From contig NZ_JAGEMN010000003.1 of assembly GCF_017921835.1 (NCBI RefSeq), positions 204,078 through 268,077 of the forward strand: DNA of 64,000 nt, given 5' to 3'. The position numbers and the translations under genes are program-made. How positions within the stretch are numbered: the first letter of the stretch is position 1; every line of letters begins with the position of its first letter. This stretch comes from Sporosarcina sp. 6E9 (GTDB taxonomy: Bacteria > Bacillota > Bacilli > Bacillales_A > Planococcaceae). Under the pieces are notes generated by a model. It had not been told where the DNA came from. It made no database searches and saw nothing but the letters and a program-made list of their open reading frames with translations. Shown here in pieces: positions 50,598 to 61,313 of this stretch.

Positions 50598-52058
50598 TTA
50601 TTGTTCTGCGTATTTGGCAATGCGTCGTGTTGCATTTTCTTTTCCAACCAACGCGATGGCTGCCGGTAGTTCAGGACCGCTCGTTTCGCCCGTTGTGACG
50701 ACTCGAATCGGCATGAATAAGTTACGGCCTTTATGCCCCGTTTCTTTTTGAACAGCACTAATAGCTGCTTTGATAGACGGTGCGTCAAATGTTTCGAGTG
50801 CAGCGAACTTACTTTCCAGCGACGCCATTACTTCAGGAACTTGTTCACCCGCAAGTACCTCTTGGGATTGCTCATTATATTCAATGTCGTCTTTAAAGAA
50901 CTGGGCGGTTAGATCAACAATTTCAGCGCCGTAGCTTAACTGACCATGATATAAAGCGATTAAATCATGTGCCCATTCTTTTTGTTCGGCAGAAAGTTCT
51001 GTTGGCAATGCCCCCGATTTTTGCAGATGAGGAAGCGCCAATTCTATTACTTCTTCGAGTGGCAATTGTTTAATGTATTGGTTGTTCATCCATGTTAATT
51101 TGTTCTTATCGAAAGCCGCTGGGGATTTTGATAAACGATTTTCGTCAAAAATAGAAATAAGTTCTTCTTTAGAAAACAGCTCATCTTCTCCTTCCGGCGA
51201 CCAACCGAGTAGCACAATAAAGTTGAAAAGTGCTTCTGGCAAATACCCAAGTTCCTCATATTGTTCGATAAACTGGATAATGGCTTCATCACGTTTACTT
51301 AGTTTACGACCACTCTCATTCACGATTAATGTCATATGGCCAAAAATTGGCGTTTCCCATCCGAACGCCTCATAAATCATTTGTTGTCTTGGCGTGTTAG
51401 AAATATGGTCGTCTCCGCGTAAAACATGCGAAATTTCCATGTAATGGTCATCCACAACAACCGCAAAGTTATACGTTGGAATCCCATCCTTTTTCACAAT
51501 GACAAAGTCGCCAATTCCGTCCGCTTCAAACGTCACATTATCTTTTACGATGTCGTTGAACGTATATGTTTTTCCGCGTGGGACTGCAAAACGAATACTC
51601 GGCTCTCTGCCTTCTGCCTCTCGTTCAGCTCGTTCCTCGGCAGATAAATGACGGCATTTCCCGCCATAACGCGGCATCTCATTTCTAGCAGATTGCGCAT
51701 CACGTTCAGCTTCTAACTCTTCAGGTGTACAGTAACATTTATATGCTAAGTCTTTCTCTAAAAGTTCATCATATAGTTTTTTGTACAGATCATTTCGTTC
51801 GGATTGACGATAAGGCCCGTAATCTCCACCGACATCAACACCTTCATCCCAGTCAAGCCCTAACCACTTTAGATACTCGAGTTGGGAGCTCTCGCCGCCT
51901 TCAATATTACGGGAAGCATCCGTATCTTCAATACGAATGATGAACTTTCCGCCTTTACTACGTGCATATAAATAGTTAAATAACGCCGTACGTGCATTTC
52001 CGATATGTAAATGCCCTGTCGGACTCGGTGCGTAACGAACGCGAACTTCCTTTGTCAT
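50598..52058 (-). CDS. gltX: Glutamate--tRNA ligase
   Basis: Class I synthetase, probably non-discriminating (also charging tRNA-Gln) as in Bacillus. [20 protein letters not shown] contains the HIGH-type motif, [11 protein letters not shown] the KMSKS-type loop. A zinc cluster region is visible in [13 protein letters not shown]. 486 residues from ATG 52058, with AGGAGGA upstream; the nine-codon extension is rejected. Confidence 0.97.
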   Translation of the reverse strand: MTKEVRVRYAPSPTGHLHIGNARTALFNYLYARSKGGKFIIRIEDTDASRNIEGGESSQLEYLKWLGLDWDEGVDVGGDYGPYRQSERNDLYKKLYDELLEKDLAYKCYCTPEELEAERDAQSARNEMPRYGGKCRHLSAEERAEREAEGREPSIRFAVPRGKTYTFNDIVKDNVTFEADGIGDFVIVKKDGIPTYNFAVVVDDHYMEISHVLRGDDHISNTPRQQMIYEAFGWETPIFGHMTLIVNESGRKLSKRDEAIIQFIEQYEELGYLPEALFNFIVLLGWSPEGEDELFSKEELISIFDENRLSKSPAAFDKNKLTWMNNQYIKQLPLEEVIELALPHLQKSGALPTELSAEQKEWAHDLIALYHGQLSYGAEIVDLTAQFFKDDIEYNEQSQEVLAGEQVPEVMASLESKFAALETFDAPSIKAAISAVQKETGHKGRNLFMPIRVVTTGETSGPELPAAIALVGKENATRRIAKYAEQ

Positions 52059-52118
52059 AATAAATCCTCCTAAGTATTCGTGCATAATTCACTTTTTATT
52101 TTAGCATAGGTTTGATTG

Positions 52119-52595
52119 TTAGTCTTTTAGCAAAAGAATTGTGGCCATCGCGGCAATTCCTTCCCCACGACCCGTGAATCCCAATTTTTCCGTCGTTGTC
52201 GCTTTAATATTCACTTGTGACGTCTCCGCTTGTAAAAGCTCTGCAACTCGTTTTTGAATGACCTCGATATGCGGTGCCATTTTTGGTTGTTCCGCGATAA
52301 TCGTGCAATCTATATTTCCTAATTTATAACCACGTTCAGTCACAAGCGCCCAAATATCTTCCAACAGTTCTGCTGAATCGGCATCTTTAAAAGCGCTATC
52401 CGTATCTGGAAAATGTCGCCCGATATCCCCTTCGCCAATCGCGCCCAGTGCCGCATCAGTAATCGTGTGCAATAGCACATCTGCGTCGGAATGACCTGTC
52501 AGTCCTTTATCATGTGGGATTAAGACGCCACCAAGAATTAAAGGGCGTCCTTCTTCAAATTTATGCACATCGAAACCTTGTCCAATACGAATCAT
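52119..52595 (-). CDS. ispF: 2-C-methyl-D-erythritol 2,4-cyclodiphosphate synthase
   Basis: Fifth step of the MEP isoprenoid pathway. [20 protein letters not shown] and [20 protein letters not shown] supply metal ligands (Asp, His), and [20 protein letters not shown] closes the active site. 158 residues. Overlaps the end of ispD by 4 bp (ATGA), so the two are translationally coupled. Confidence 0.97.
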   Translation of the reverse strand: MIRIGQGFDVHKFEEGRPLILGGVLIPHDKGLTGHSDADVLLHTITDAALGAIGEGDIGRHFPDTDSAFKDADSAELLEDIWALVTERGYKLGNIDCTIIAEQPKMAPHIEVIQKRVAELLQAETSQVNIKATTTEKLGFTGRGEGIAAMATILLLKD

Positions 52596-53284
52596 AAAAT
52601 ATCCTCCTGTTGCCTGTTAAGTATTATTTCACCGAATGCAAGATCTTCTTGTGTCGTCATTTTCACGTTTTCATAAGTACTTTCTACAATATGAACGGGG
52701 TGTCCTAACCTTTCAACAAGCATGGCTTCGTCCGTCCCTAAAAAACCTGCGCGATTTGCCGACTCCGATGCTTCTTTTAACACATCATATCGGAAAGCTT
52801 GCGGCGTTTGAACAATCCACAACTTCTCACGATCTACTGTTTCCTCTACAACCCCATCAGTCACAATCTTCATCGTATCTTTTGCCTGAACCGCCGCTAT
52901 CGCCGCACCATACTTCGTTGCTTTTTGAACAAGATTCGCGATGACGGACTTCTTCAGAAATGGTCGGGCCGCATCATGAACTAAAACAATGCCATTTTCA
53001 GCATGCGCTTCGATACAAGCCGCCACACTATATTGGCGTTCCGTTCCACCGTCTACGATTGTTTGGATTTTTGAAATACCAAATTGGTCAAGCATGGACT
53101 GAATTTCATTTCGCTCATCCGGCTTCACTGCGAGAATAATACCTGTACAGGCCGGATCTTCTTCAAACACTAAAAGCGTGCGAATAATAATTGGTTTATG
53201 ATTGAGTTGCAAAAAAAGCTTATTATAACCGGCACCCATCCGCTGTCCGCTACCGGCTGCCGGCATCATTACTGTGTAGTCCAC
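52592..53284 (-). CDS. ispD: 2-C-methyl-D-erythritol 4-phosphate cytidylyltransferase
   Basis: Third step of the MEP pathway. The nucleotide-binding motif [20 protein letters not shown] and [11 protein letters not shown] are present. 230 residues. Initiation is at GTG 53284, preceded by GAGGAAG. Sits between yacL and ispF, a Bacillales arrangement. Confidence 0.96.
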   Translation of the reverse strand: MDYTVMMPAAGSGQRMGAGYNKLFLQLNHKPIIIRTLLVFEEDPACTGIILAVKPDERNEIQSMLDQFGISKIQTIVDGGTERQYSVAACIEAHAENGIVLVHDAARPFLKKSVIANLVQKATKYGAAIAAVQAKDTMKIVTDGVVEETVDREKLWIVQTPQAFRYDVLKEASESANRAGFLGTDEAMLVERLGHPVHIVESTYENVKMTTQEDLAFGEIILNRQQEDIL

Positions 53285-53308
53285 TTTCCATCTTCCTCGC
53301 CTATCGTA

Positions 53309-54412
53309 TTAATTTGCCTTGGCAGATCGACCATTTTTGGGTTTCGCGAAAATCATTCGCCCCGCCGATGTTTGCAATACGCTCGTTACCGTCACATCGA
53401 CAGCATTACCAATATGGAACTTACCATCCTCAACGACAATCATCGTCCCGTCGTCCAAATAGGCAATTCCTTGTTGGTGCTCTTTCCCATCTTTAATCAC
53501 CACGACATGCATGTCTTCACCTGGAATAACGACCGGTTTCACTGCATTCGCTAAATCATTAATATTCAATACAGAAACACCGTGCAAGTCAGCAACCTTG
53601 TTCAAGTTAAAATCATTAGTAACGACAAGTCCGCTCATCTCTTTTGCCAGATGAACAAGCTTTAAGTCAACTTCCGCGACGTCTGCGAAATCCGTGTCCG
53701 TGATTAATATCCCAGGTCCTTCATCCGTTTGTAAACGTCTAAGTACATCTAATCCGCGTCTGCCTTTCGTTCTCTTCAATGTGTCCGAAGAATCCGCGAT
53801 ATGCTGCAGTTCAGTTAAAACAAACTGTGGCACAACGAGCACGCCTTCTAAAAAGCCTGTTGCTGAGATATCCGCAATACGCCCATCGATTATGACGCTT
53901 GTATCTAGGATTTTATATGTGTTTCCTCGTATACCAGTTGCTGCATCATCTGATTCCTTCTTTTTATTGCCAGCGGTTTTTGCAGACTGAATTGCGTTAA
54001 GAAATTCGTCACCTTGCTTAAAACCAACTTGAAATCCTAAGTATCCGAGAATAACGAATAACACAGTTGGCAACACAGATTTAATGACAGGAATCTCGAT
54101 ATTTCCAAGCCAAAAACTAATTAGAAAAGCAACACTTAATCCAACAATCAAACCGAGTGTCCCAAATAACAAATCGAAAATTGGTGCCTTTAATAACCGA
54201 TCTTCCATCCACTTGACAAAATTCACGACTGGTGAAGTTAGAAAAAGATTGAATATGAAAAAAATAAGTGCACCGATAATAGCGGATATATAAGGGTTAT
54301 TAATAAGCGGTGTTGAAGTAAAAGTAAATAATGAGAATAATTCCGGTAGAAATAAAACCCCGAGCGTACCTCCAATAAGTAAAAATGAAAGCTGAACAAC
54401 TCTTTTCAACAT
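53309..54412 (-). CDS. yacL: PIN/TRAM domain membrane protein YacL
   Basis: A 367-residue protein with four N-terminal membrane helices (to about residue 128). A PIN nuclease domain follows: YKILDTSVIIDGRIADISAT with the first acidic residues, TDTDFADVAEVDLKLVHLAK and LVVTNDFNLNKVADLHGV. A C-terminal TRAM domain (IAYLDDGTMIVVEDG) probably binds RNA. The nuclease substrate is unknown. ATG at 54412 has GGGAGGTG upstream. In most Bacillales disA lies between radA and this gene. Confidence 0.92.
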   Translation of the reverse strand: MLKRVVQLSFLLIGGTLGVLFLPELFSLFTFTSTPLINNPYISAIIGALIFFIFNLFLTSPVVNFVKWMEDRLLKAPIFDLLFGTLGLIVGLSVAFLISFWLGNIEIPVIKSVLPTVLFVILGYLGFQVGFKQGDEFLNAIQSAKTAGNKKKESDDAATGIRGNTYKILDTSVIIDGRIADISATGFLEGVLVVPQFVLTELQHIADSSDTLKRTKGRRGLDVLRRLQTDEGPGILITDTDFADVAEVDLKLVHLAKEMSGLVVTNDFNLNKVADLHGVSVLNINDLANAVKPVVIPGEDMHVVVIKDGKEHQQGIAYLDDGTMIVVEDGKFHIGNAVDVTVTSVLQTSAGRMIFAKPKNGRSAKAN

Positions 54413-54567
54413 TATAAAACACCTCCCTATCTTTAATTATACATGTATTCCCTACCACCCGCCTTCTATAACCTAGCTAATCCATCTAAATGTGACTAAT
54501 TTAACTCGGTAAATGAACACTCACTGTCTAGCATGTGCATATTGCCCTAATTTCAAGCAAGTAAATC

Positions 54568-54590
54568 TAGGGACTAACAAGTAGTCCCTA
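54568..54590 (-). terminator. Hairpin overlapping the radA stop codon
   Basis: TAGGGACTA, loop, TAGTCCCTA: a perfect 9-bp stem which begins with the radA TAG itself. The following T stretch is weak. The 175 bp up to yacL contain a TATAAT-like box (near 54444) but no recognisable gene. Confidence 0.55.
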
Positions 54591-55961
54591 TTTTGTAAAT
54601 CCGACCTTCAAAGCATCACTAACTGTTTCGACGCCAATCACTTGAATTCCTTTTGGATAATCCCAGCCGCCTAAATTTGACTGGGGAACGATCGCCCGTT
54701 CAAATCCTAGTTTGGCAGCTTCGGAGACTCGTTGTTCAATTCGTGAAACACGCCGAACTTCGCCAGTCAATCCAACTTCGCCAATAAAGCAGTCAGATAA
54801 ACCCGCTGCAGTATCGCGGTAACTAGATACGATGCTGACTAAAACCGCAAGATCGATTGCCGGCTCATCTAACTTTACACCGCCTGCAACTTTAATATAG
54901 GCATCTTGCGCTTGTAATAACATCCCCATCCGCTTCTCTAAAACCGCCATTAATAGAGAGACTCGGTTTTGGTCCAGCCCAGTCGCCATCCGTTTAGGAT
55001 AATTAAAACTGGATGGTGTCACAAGCGCTTGTATTTCAACAAGAATCGGCCTGGTTCCCTCCATCGAAGCAACAACCGTTGACCCCGCACCGCCTTGCGA
55101 TCTTTCGCGTAGGAATAACTCGGAAGGGTTAAGAACTTCTTTTAATCCAGATTGCAACATCTCAAAAATCGCAATTTCATTTGTTGAACCAAATCGGTTT
55201 TTCACGCTCCGCAAAATCCGATAGGTATGATGACGTTCCCCTTCAAAGTAAAGAACCGTATCTACCATATGTTCAAGTATTCGCGGACCCGCTATTTGGC
55301 CGTCTTTGGTTACATGCCCTACGAGAAATATCGCGATATTTTGCGTCTTCGCGATGCGCATGAGCTCAGCTGTACATTCACGCACTTGCGTAATGCTTCC
55401 CGGTGCTGATTTCACTTCTGGATGATGAATCGTCTGGATAGAGTCAACGATGACAAACTTTGGTTTTACTTCTTCGATTGTGTGATGGATTTGCTCCAAA
55501 TCAGTTTCAGCGTATATGTAAAGTTCATCCGATAAAACACCCAGTCGTTCCGCTCGCAATTTCGTTTGGCGAATCGACTCTTCACCTGAGATATACAAAA
55601 CACGATGGCCTGCATTCGCGAGAAGCGAGGATACTTGAAGGAGAAGCGTTGACTTACCAATACCCGGATCACCGGCAGTTAGAAGAAGAGAACCTGGTAC
55701 GATTCCGCCCCCAAGAACTCGGTTTAATTCACCTAAATCGGTTTCGACACGGGGCTCTGCATTTGTTTCGATTTTACTGATTGGCATGGCTTTTTGACGC
55801 ACGTTTTCGGAGTGTTGGAAAGCGCCGCGAGGGCCTTTACTAACCACTTCTATTTCTTCATTCATTGTGTTCCATTCACCGCAGCCTGGGCAACGGCCCA
55901 TCCATTTAGGAGATTCATAGCCACAATCTTTACACATGAATTTCGACTTTCGTTTTGACAT
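54588..55961 (-). CDS. radA: DNA repair protein RadA (Sms)
   Basis: RecA-like branch-migration helicase. Zinc finger [19 protein letters not shown], Walker [10 protein letters not shown], the [10 protein letters not shown] motif diagnostic of RadA, and a C-terminal Lon-like domain (about residues 285-457). 457 residues from ATG 55961, with TTGGAGGT upstream. Last gene of the ctsR operon. Confidence 0.97.
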   Translation of the reverse strand: MSKRKSKFMCKDCGYESPKWMGRCPGCGEWNTMNEEIEVVSKGPRGAFQHSENVRQKAMPISKIETNAEPRVETDLGELNRVLGGGIVPGSLLLTAGDPGIGKSTLLLQVSSLLANAGHRVLYISGEESIRQTKLRAERLGVLSDELYIYAETDLEQIHHTIEEVKPKFVIVDSIQTIHHPEVKSAPGSITQVRECTAELMRIAKTQNIAIFLVGHVTKDGQIAGPRILEHMVDTVLYFEGERHHTYRILRSVKNRFGSTNEIAIFEMLQSGLKEVLNPSELFLRERSQGGAGSTVVASMEGTRPILVEIQALVTPSSFNYPKRMATGLDQNRVSLLMAVLEKRMGMLLQAQDAYIKVAGGVKLDEPAIDLAVLVSIVSSYRDTAAGLSDCFIGEVGLTGEVRRVSRIEQRVSEAAKLGFERAIVPQSNLGGWDYPKGIQVIGVETVSDALKVGFTK

Positions 55962-55973
55962 ATTTACCTCCAA

Positions 55974-56030
55974 AGAGGGAAAGGACAGTCCTAGACCGCC
56001 AAACGTTCTGACGGGGGACTATCCTATTTC
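55974..56030 (-). other. Hairpin between clpC and radA
   Basis: AGGATAGTCC and GGACTGTCCT pair over 10 bp (one wobble) around a GC-rich loop. Only TTTCCC follows, so it is a weak terminator or mRNA element between clpC and radA. Confidence 0.5.
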
Positions 56031-56035
56031 CACCA

Positions 56036-58504
56036 TTATTTTTCTGCGATAACTTCTTCTTTTGATTCGACGGCATCTTTTGTTTGTACGACAAATTCGT
56101 CATTTTCGACATCGACGACGACTTTACCACCCGTTAGAATCATTCCCTTTAGGAGTTCTTCAGATAACCTGTCTTCGATATGTTTTTGAAGCGCGCGGCG
56201 TAATGGTCGCGCACCATATTCTGGGTCGTAACCAACTTCGGAAATCTTCAGTTTCGCAGCGTCTGTTAATTCAAGCACAATATCTTGTTCTTGTAGACGA
56301 TTTGATAATTCGTTTGCCATAAGCGTAACGATTTTACGCAAGTGTTCTTTTTCAAGTGAGTGGAAGACAATCATTTCGTCAACGCGGTTCAAGAACTCAG
56401 GACGGAATGTTTTCTTCAACTCTTCTAACATCGTTGATTTCATGCCCTCATAGTTATGATCGGAATCTTGTAGATTAAAGCCGACATAACGGTTCTTCTT
56501 AAGGGCATCCGCACCTACGTTAGATGTCATAATCACAACAGTGTTTCTGAAATCGACGGTACGGCCTTTTGAATCCGTTAATCGACCGTCTTCTAATACT
56601 TGAAGAAGAATGTTAAAGACATCTGGATGTGCTTTTTCAATTTCATCAAGCAAAATAACGGAATACGGTTTGCGACGAACTTGCTCGGTTAATTGGCCGC
56701 CGTCATCGTGACCGACATAACCCGGAGGTGAACCGACTAGACGAGAAGTCGAATGCTTCTCCATATATTCGGACATGTCGACACGAATCATCGCATCTTC
56801 ATCGCCGAACATTGTTTCCGCTAGCGCCCTTGCCAGTTCTGTTTTCCCGACCCCTGTAGGCCCTAGGAAAATAAATGAACCAATTGGTCGTTTCGGATCT
56901 TTAAGCCCCGCACGCGCGCGTCGGATCGCTTTAGAGATGGCTGTGACAGCTTCCGCCTGACCAATTACACGCTCGTGCAATGTGTCTTCCATTTTCAGTA
57001 ACTTAATCGACTCAGTTTCAGCGATTTTGGATACTGGAATACCAGTCCACATGGCGACGACTTGTGCGATGTCATTTACGGTTACTTTCGATTCCGTCTT
57101 GCCTTGTTCTTCTTTCCAAGCTTTTTTCGTTTTATCGAGTTCATCTTTCATCTTCTGTTCCTTGTCGCGGAACGAAGCAGCTTTTTCAAACTCTTGACTT
57201 TGAACAGCTTCATTTTTTTCGGACCGAATGGCTTCTAATTTCGTTTCAAGTTCTTTCAAGTTCGGCGGTGTTGTGTATGAACGTAATCGCACTTTCGAAC
57301 CCGCTTCATCAATTAAATCAATCGCTTTGTCCGGCAGGAATCTGTCCGAGATATATCGATCTGACATTTTCGCTGCAGCATCGATTGCTTCATCTGTGAT
57401 TTTCACGCGGTGATGCGCCTCGTAACGGTCGCGCAACCCTTTAAGAATTTGAATCGATTCCTCGACAGATGGTTCGTCAACTTGAATCGGTTGAAAACGT
57501 CTTTCAAGCGCTGCATCTTTTTCAATGTATTTACGGTATTCATCAAGCGTTGTCGCACCGATACATTGGAGTTCTCCGCGCGCAAGGGATGGTTTCAAAA
57601 TATTCGATGCATCGATGGCACCTTCTGCGCCGCCTGCCCCGATAAGCGTATGAAGTTCATCAATGAATAAAATAACGTTGCCCGCTTGGCGAATTTCTTC
57701 CATTACTTTTTTCATGCGGTCTTCAAATTCACCGCGGTATTTCGTACCCGCAACGACCGTCCCCATATCAAGCGTCATCACGCGTTTATCGCGAAGAATT
57801 TCCGGCACTTCATTGTTCACGACTTGCTGCGCAAGCCCTTCTGCAATCGCCGTTTTACCAACACCCGGTTCTCCAATTAGCACCGGATTGTTTTTCGTGC
57901 GGCGTGCGAGTACTTCAATAACACGCGTAATCTCATTACTTCTCCCAATCACAGGGTCTAGTTGTCCTTCACGGGCCACTTCCGTTAAGTCACGCGCAAG
58001 TCCATCTAATGTCGGTGTTGCAGCAGAAGCAGAAGCGTTGGTAGTTGAACCGCTTGAACTTTCGGTAGTTCCCAGCAATTGCAATACTTGCTGGCGTGCT
58101 TTGTTAAGACTGACACCGGCATTGCTTAGCACACGCGCCGCTACGCCTTCACCTTCACGGATAAGCGCTAGCAGAATGTGTTCTGTTCCGATATATGAAT
58201 GATTTAACTTCCTTGATTCATCAACTGATAGTTCAATTACTCTTTTCGCACGCGGCGTATAGTGAACGATAGGACCAACGTCTTTTGTGCCGGATCCCAC
58301 AAGCTTATTGACACCTTCTTCAATCGTTACAAAACTGACATCGATTGCTTCTAGTGCTTTCGCTGCGATCCCCCCACCCTCGCGAATAAGGCCAAGCAAA
58401 ATATGCTCTGTACCAATGGACTCGTGTTTCATGCGAATCGCTTCTTCTTGGGCAAGTTGCAACACTTTTTGTGCTCGTTGTGTAAATCGGTTAAACATCA
58501 TCAT
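56036..58504 (-). CDS. clpC: ATP-dependent Clp protease ATP-binding subunit ClpC
   Basis: AAA+ unfoldase which feeds ClpP and degrades arginine-phosphorylated proteins with MecA or McsB as adaptors. Two N-terminal repeats ([20 protein letters not shown] and a second copy at about residues 80-145), Walker A GEPGVGKT, a UVR middle domain ([16 protein letters not shown]), second Walker [15 protein letters not shown] and the sensor region [14 protein letters not shown]. 822 residues. ATG 58504 or the following ATG is the start; GGAGAGGA lies upstream. Fourth gene of the CtsR operon. Confidence 0.98.
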   Translation of the reverse strand: MMMFNRFTQRAQKVLQLAQEEAIRMKHESIGTEHILLGLIREGGGIAAKALEAIDVSFVTIEEGVNKLVGSGTKDVGPIVHYTPRAKRVIELSVDESRKLNHSYIGTEHILLALIREGEGVAARVLSNAGVSLNKARQQVLQLLGTTESSSGSTTNASASAATPTLDGLARDLTEVAREGQLDPVIGRSNEITRVIEVLARRTKNNPVLIGEPGVGKTAIAEGLAQQVVNNEVPEILRDKRVMTLDMGTVVAGTKYRGEFEDRMKKVMEEIRQAGNVILFIDELHTLIGAGGAEGAIDASNILKPSLARGELQCIGATTLDEYRKYIEKDAALERRFQPIQVDEPSVEESIQILKGLRDRYEAHHRVKITDEAIDAAAKMSDRYISDRFLPDKAIDLIDEAGSKVRLRSYTTPPNLKELETKLEAIRSEKNEAVQSQEFEKAASFRDKEQKMKDELDKTKKAWKEEQGKTESKVTVNDIAQVVAMWTGIPVSKIAETESIKLLKMEDTLHERVIGQAEAVTAISKAIRRARAGLKDPKRPIGSFIFLGPTGVGKTELARALAETMFGDEDAMIRVDMSEYMEKHSTSRLVGSPPGYVGHDDGGQLTEQVRRKPYSVILLDEIEKAHPDVFNILLQVLEDGRLTDSKGRTVDFRNTVVIMTSNVGADALKKNRYVGFNLQDSDHNYEGMKSTMLEELKKTFRPEFLNRVDEMIVFHSLEKEHLRKIVTLMANELSNRLQEQDIVLELTDAAKLKISEVGYDPEYGARPLRRALQKHIEDRLSEELLKGMILTGGKVVVDVENDEFVVQTKDAVESKEEVIAEK

Positions 58505-58660
58505 TCAGTCCTCTCCTTCTACTATATATAATCTATTCCACAACCTTATACGTCGTTAAACGAAAATAAATAAATCTTTACAAAAAAGGCCCCATCACAC
58601 TGTCCTTGACCTAATTTGACTAATTATACTTCAATGAAATGTCAGGTACAAAATTATTGC

Positions 58661-59749
58661 CTATTCTTCCGTTCCTTTTTCAGCAGACGGTCGAGAACCG
58701 TCGATGGCAAGTCGTTCACGAAAGAGTTTTGCCCTGAAGATATCCCGTTCTTCTTGTGTTAAGTCCGTTTGAGCAAATTGCTGAAGAAAACCCGGTTGCA
58801 TGAAAATCATGAGCTCATTGAGAATGGTCATATCCACGTCTTTGATAATGCCTAAATCGATGCCTAGCCGCACATCCGATAAGCAACGAGCAGCTTCGCC
58901 CGTTTGCAATAATCTTGAATAGACGAGCGTCCCGAGCGAGCGAAACAAGCGGTTTTCCAGCGCGATTTGCGACTTTTCCACCAATAACTTTCTAGCCCTG
59001 CGCTCATGGGCCAGGAGATGCGACGTAATATTGCCCAGGTCCTCCAGAATGTCAGCTTCAGTTTTCCCTAGCGTTACTTGATTGGACACTTGATAAACAT
59101 TGCCTAGCGCCTTGCTGCCTTCACCATAACTTCCCCGAACGACCAAACCTAAACGCCCGATAGCAGGGATGATTCGGTCAATTTGTTTCGTGATTGTCAA
59201 GGCAGGCAAATGCATCATGACAGAAGCCCGCATTCCGGTCCCCGTATTTGATGGGCAACTCGTTAAATAACCGAAGTCTTCATCGAATGCATATGGTAAT
59301 TCCTTTTCTAAAATGTCGTCAACGCGGTTGGCTTGATTAAACGCCTCTTCCAACTGCAACCCAGGATAAATGCATTGAATTCGAATATGATCTTCTTCAT
59401 TGACCATGACACTTATCGACTCATCCGATGACAATAAGACTGCGCCGTGTCGTTTGGGGTTTGTCAGATGCGGACTAACCAAATGTTTCTCCACGAGCAC
59501 TTCACGGTCCAATGAGGATAGTTCGGACATTCTAGAATAGGTATAATCATCTTCGTCGTCATCCAACAAAGTTCCTGCAACGATTTTATCCACGGCTAAA
59601 GCTTCATCGTCATTGGCGGCAATCGGAAACCTATAACCCCTTAAATTCCGGGCCAATCGAATGCGTGTGGAGAGTACAATATCAGAGTTTTCACCGTGAG
59701 CTGTCATCCAACCTGTCGCTGCGTTTTGAATGAATTTCTCAATCGACAT
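58661..59749 (-). CDS. mcsB: Protein arginine kinase McsB
   Basis: Phosphorylates arginines in damaged proteins to tag them for ClpCP, and inactivates CtsR. The phosphagen-kinase fold is visible: IVLSTRIRLARNLRGYRFP, LTSCPSNTGTGMRASVMMHL with the conserved Cys, and VRGSYGEGSKALGNVYQVSN. About 362 residues from ATG 59749, with GGAGGTG upstream; a 25-codon extension is rejected. Overlaps mcsA by 11 bp. Confidence 0.96.
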   Translation of the reverse strand: MSIEKFIQNAATGWMTAHGENSDIVLSTRIRLARNLRGYRFPIAANDDEALAVDKIVAGTLLDDDEDDYTYSRMSELSSLDREVLVEKHLVSPHLTNPKRHGAVLLSSDESISVMVNEEDHIRIQCIYPGLQLEEAFNQANRVDDILEKELPYAFDEDFGYLTSCPSNTGTGMRASVMMHLPALTITKQIDRIIPAIGRLGLVVRGSYGEGSKALGNVYQVSNQVTLGKTEADILEDLGNITSHLLAHERRARKLLVEKSQIALENRLFRSLGTLVYSRLLQTGEAARCLSDVRLGIDLGIIKDVDMTILNELMIFMQPGFLQQFAQTDLTQEERDIFRAKLFRERLAIDGSRPSAEKGTEE

Positions 59750-60296
59750 TGCGTTCTTCACCTCCATGCGCAAGCTGCTTTTGGAGTTCATTTGCCTCAT
59801 CGCGTAAAGCGGCCGCTTCTTCAAATCGTTCTTCCGCTACAGCAACCTGCATTTTCGCACGCACTTCTTCCACTTTTCGTTTGATCGCGTAAACTTTGTT
59901 AAATGAAACAGGTATTTTCCCCGTATGGGTTGTGTGACCACTATGCAGTTTGCCAAATACATTCGGTACATGTTGCCTAAATGTGTCATAACAGGTTGCA
60001 CAGCCAAATTTCCCGATGTCGAGAAACTTGGAAAACGTCAAGTTGCAACCAGGGCATTCGATATTTCCAAATTGATTGCCACGCGCTTGTTGCTGCTCCG
60101 TTTTGAATGGCTCCGTTCCACCGAACCATTGAGATAAGAATTGCTGAATCGATAACGGTTCATTATTTGGATCGAAATGAAACGTTTCCGATTGGAATGC
60201 ACACTTCTCACATAAGTGGCGTTCGACGGCCTCACCTATATATCCTTTTTTAATGATGACGGAAGCGGGTCGTTCTTTACAGTTTTCACAAATCAT
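59739..60296 (-). CDS. mcsA: McsA, zinc-finger activator of McsB
   Basis: A 185-residue protein with four Cys-x2-Cys pairs (CENC, CEKC, CPGC, CATC), binding zinc, and a C-terminal UVR motif (ERFEEAAALRDEANELQKQL) that contacts ClpC or McsB. ATG 60296 has GAGGTGG upstream; the five-codon extension is rejected. Between ctsR and mcsB, as expected. Confidence 0.96.
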   Translation of the reverse strand: MICENCKERPASVIIKKGYIGEAVERHLCEKCAFQSETFHFDPNNEPLSIQQFLSQWFGGTEPFKTEQQQARGNQFGNIECPGCNLTFSKFLDIGKFGCATCYDTFRQHVPNVFGKLHSGHTTHTGKIPVSFNKVYAIKRKVEEVRAKMQVAVAEERFEEAAALRDEANELQKQLAHGGEERNVD

Positions 60297-60337
60297 AGTG
60301 TGCCACCTCACTTTTGTTTGGTTACCAATTAGTCTTC

Positions 60338-60805
60338 TTATAGCTGTTCATAAATTAGCGTTATGAGCATTGCGCGTAAAATACGAGCCCGAATTTCATC
60401 GCGTTCCGGAAGCGGAATACGGATGGTCGTTCGATCGACCGCAGCCAGAATCAACTTAGATTCACGCTCAGATATCACTTCTTCATCGATGAGCCGATAC
60501 ACGACATCCAGCGCCATCGTATGCGAAGCACCGCCGTCCAGACCCGCTAGAATATGCTCGATTAATTCTTTACGACTGTTTGGCCGTACACGGAAGATAC
60601 GAATATAACCTCCGCCGCCACGTTTCGATTCAACGGCATACCCACGCTCTGCTGTAAAACGGGTATTGATCACGTAATTGATTTGCGATGGTACGCATTG
60701 AAATTTCTCCGCAACTTCATTGCGCTTAATTTCAATAATGCCATTCTGTTCACTTTCGATAATCGCTTTTAAATACCCTTCAATAATATCAGAAATATTT
60801 CGCAC
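60338..60805 (-). CDS. ctsR: Transcriptional repressor CtsR
   Basis: Heat-shock repressor of the clp genes. N-terminal winged helix-turn-helix: RNEVAEKFQCVPSQINYVIN, with the glycine-rich wing RGGGGYIRIFRV which acts as the thermosensor in Bacillus. 155 residues. Initiation at GTG 60805, preceded by AAGAGGTGAGG. It is autoregulated through the operator at 60844-60860. Confidence 0.97.
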   Translation of the reverse strand: MRNISDIIEGYLKAIIESEQNGIIEIKRNEVAEKFQCVPSQINYVINTRFTAERGYAVESKRGGGGYIRIFRVRPNSRKELIEHILAGLDGGASHTMALDVVYRLIDEEVISERESKLILAAVDRTTIRIPLPERDEIRARILRAMLITLIYEQL

Positions 60806-60843
60806 GTCCTCACCTCTTTCATCACGGGCGATTAGGCATTGAC

Positions 60844-60860
60844 TTTGACTATCTTTGACT
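60844..60860 (-). promoter_or_regulatory. CtsR operator
   Basis: AGTCAAA-GAT-AGTCAAA on the minus strand, a direct heptamer repeat with the 3-bp spacing of the CtsR consensus. It starts two bp downstream of the -10 box, so bound CtsR would block the promoter. Confidence 0.92.
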
Positions 60861-60862
60861 TA

Positions 60863-60891
60863 ATTGTACAATCGAAATTACTGATTCGCAA
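60863..60891 (-). promoter_or_regulatory. Sigma-A promoter of ctsR-mcsA-mcsB-clpC-radA
   Basis: TTGCGA (60886-60891) and TACAAT (60863-60868), spacer 17 bp. Confidence 0.85.
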
Positions 60892-61009
60892 TTGATTTGC
60901 ATTGGGTTTGGCGATCTAGATAAGTATCGGCGTATAAGGGTAGCGTTTAGACATTTGATTGTCGTGTCGCGGATTTTACGAGATGTAGAGAGGGGTTCGG
61001 TTCCGATTG

Positions 61010-61250
61010 CGCGGAGTTGGGCGGTTGTAGAGAGGAGTTTGGGAGGCGCGGAGTTCAAGCGGTCAGGAGAGGACTTGGTCGAAGATTGCGCTGTGTTCGC
61101 GCGGCAAAGAGAGGACTTCGGGAAACGCGCGGAATTCAAACGGCGAGGAGAGGACTTGGTCGAAGTTTGCGCTGAGTTCGCGCAGCAGAGGGAGGACTTC
61201 GGGAAAGGCGCGGAATTCATGCGGCGGGGAGAGGACTTCGTTGTCGAACA
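61010..61250. repeat. Degenerate 81-bp tandem repeat (alternating 42/39-bp half units)
   Basis: The half-unit mark GGACTT recurs at 61071, 61113, 61152, 61194 and 61233, that is alternately 42 and 39 bp apart, giving an 81-bp full period. A weaker unit (GGAGTTT) sits at about 61034. Both strands stay open in several frames; the minus frame gives repeated RLNSARFPKSSL-type and ANTAQSSTKSSP-type peptides. No start signal supports expression. It fills the gap between the ctsR promoter and the membrane-protein terminator. Confidence 0.85.
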
Positions 61251-61273
61251 CGACGCCCAAAACGAAAACCATT

Positions 61274-61305
61274 AAAAAAAGGACTTCCCATCAACCGGGA
61301 AGCCC
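61274..61305 (-). terminator. Terminator of the unrecognised membrane-protein gene
   Basis: Minus-strand GGGCTTCCC, loop GGTTGAT, GGGAAGTCC followed by seven T, nine bp past the stop. Confidence 0.92.
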
Positions 61306-61313
61306 ACTTCTTA

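Noticed and set aside
57663..58202. A 179-codon plus-strand ORF
   Set aside because: It is antisense to the well-conserved clpC, with no ribosome-binding site and a composition typical of shadow frames.
60849..61220. A 123-codon minus-strand ORF over the 81-bp repeat
   Set aside because: It is an artefact of the repeat being open in several frames, has no ribosome-binding site, and runs into the CtsR operator and promoter.
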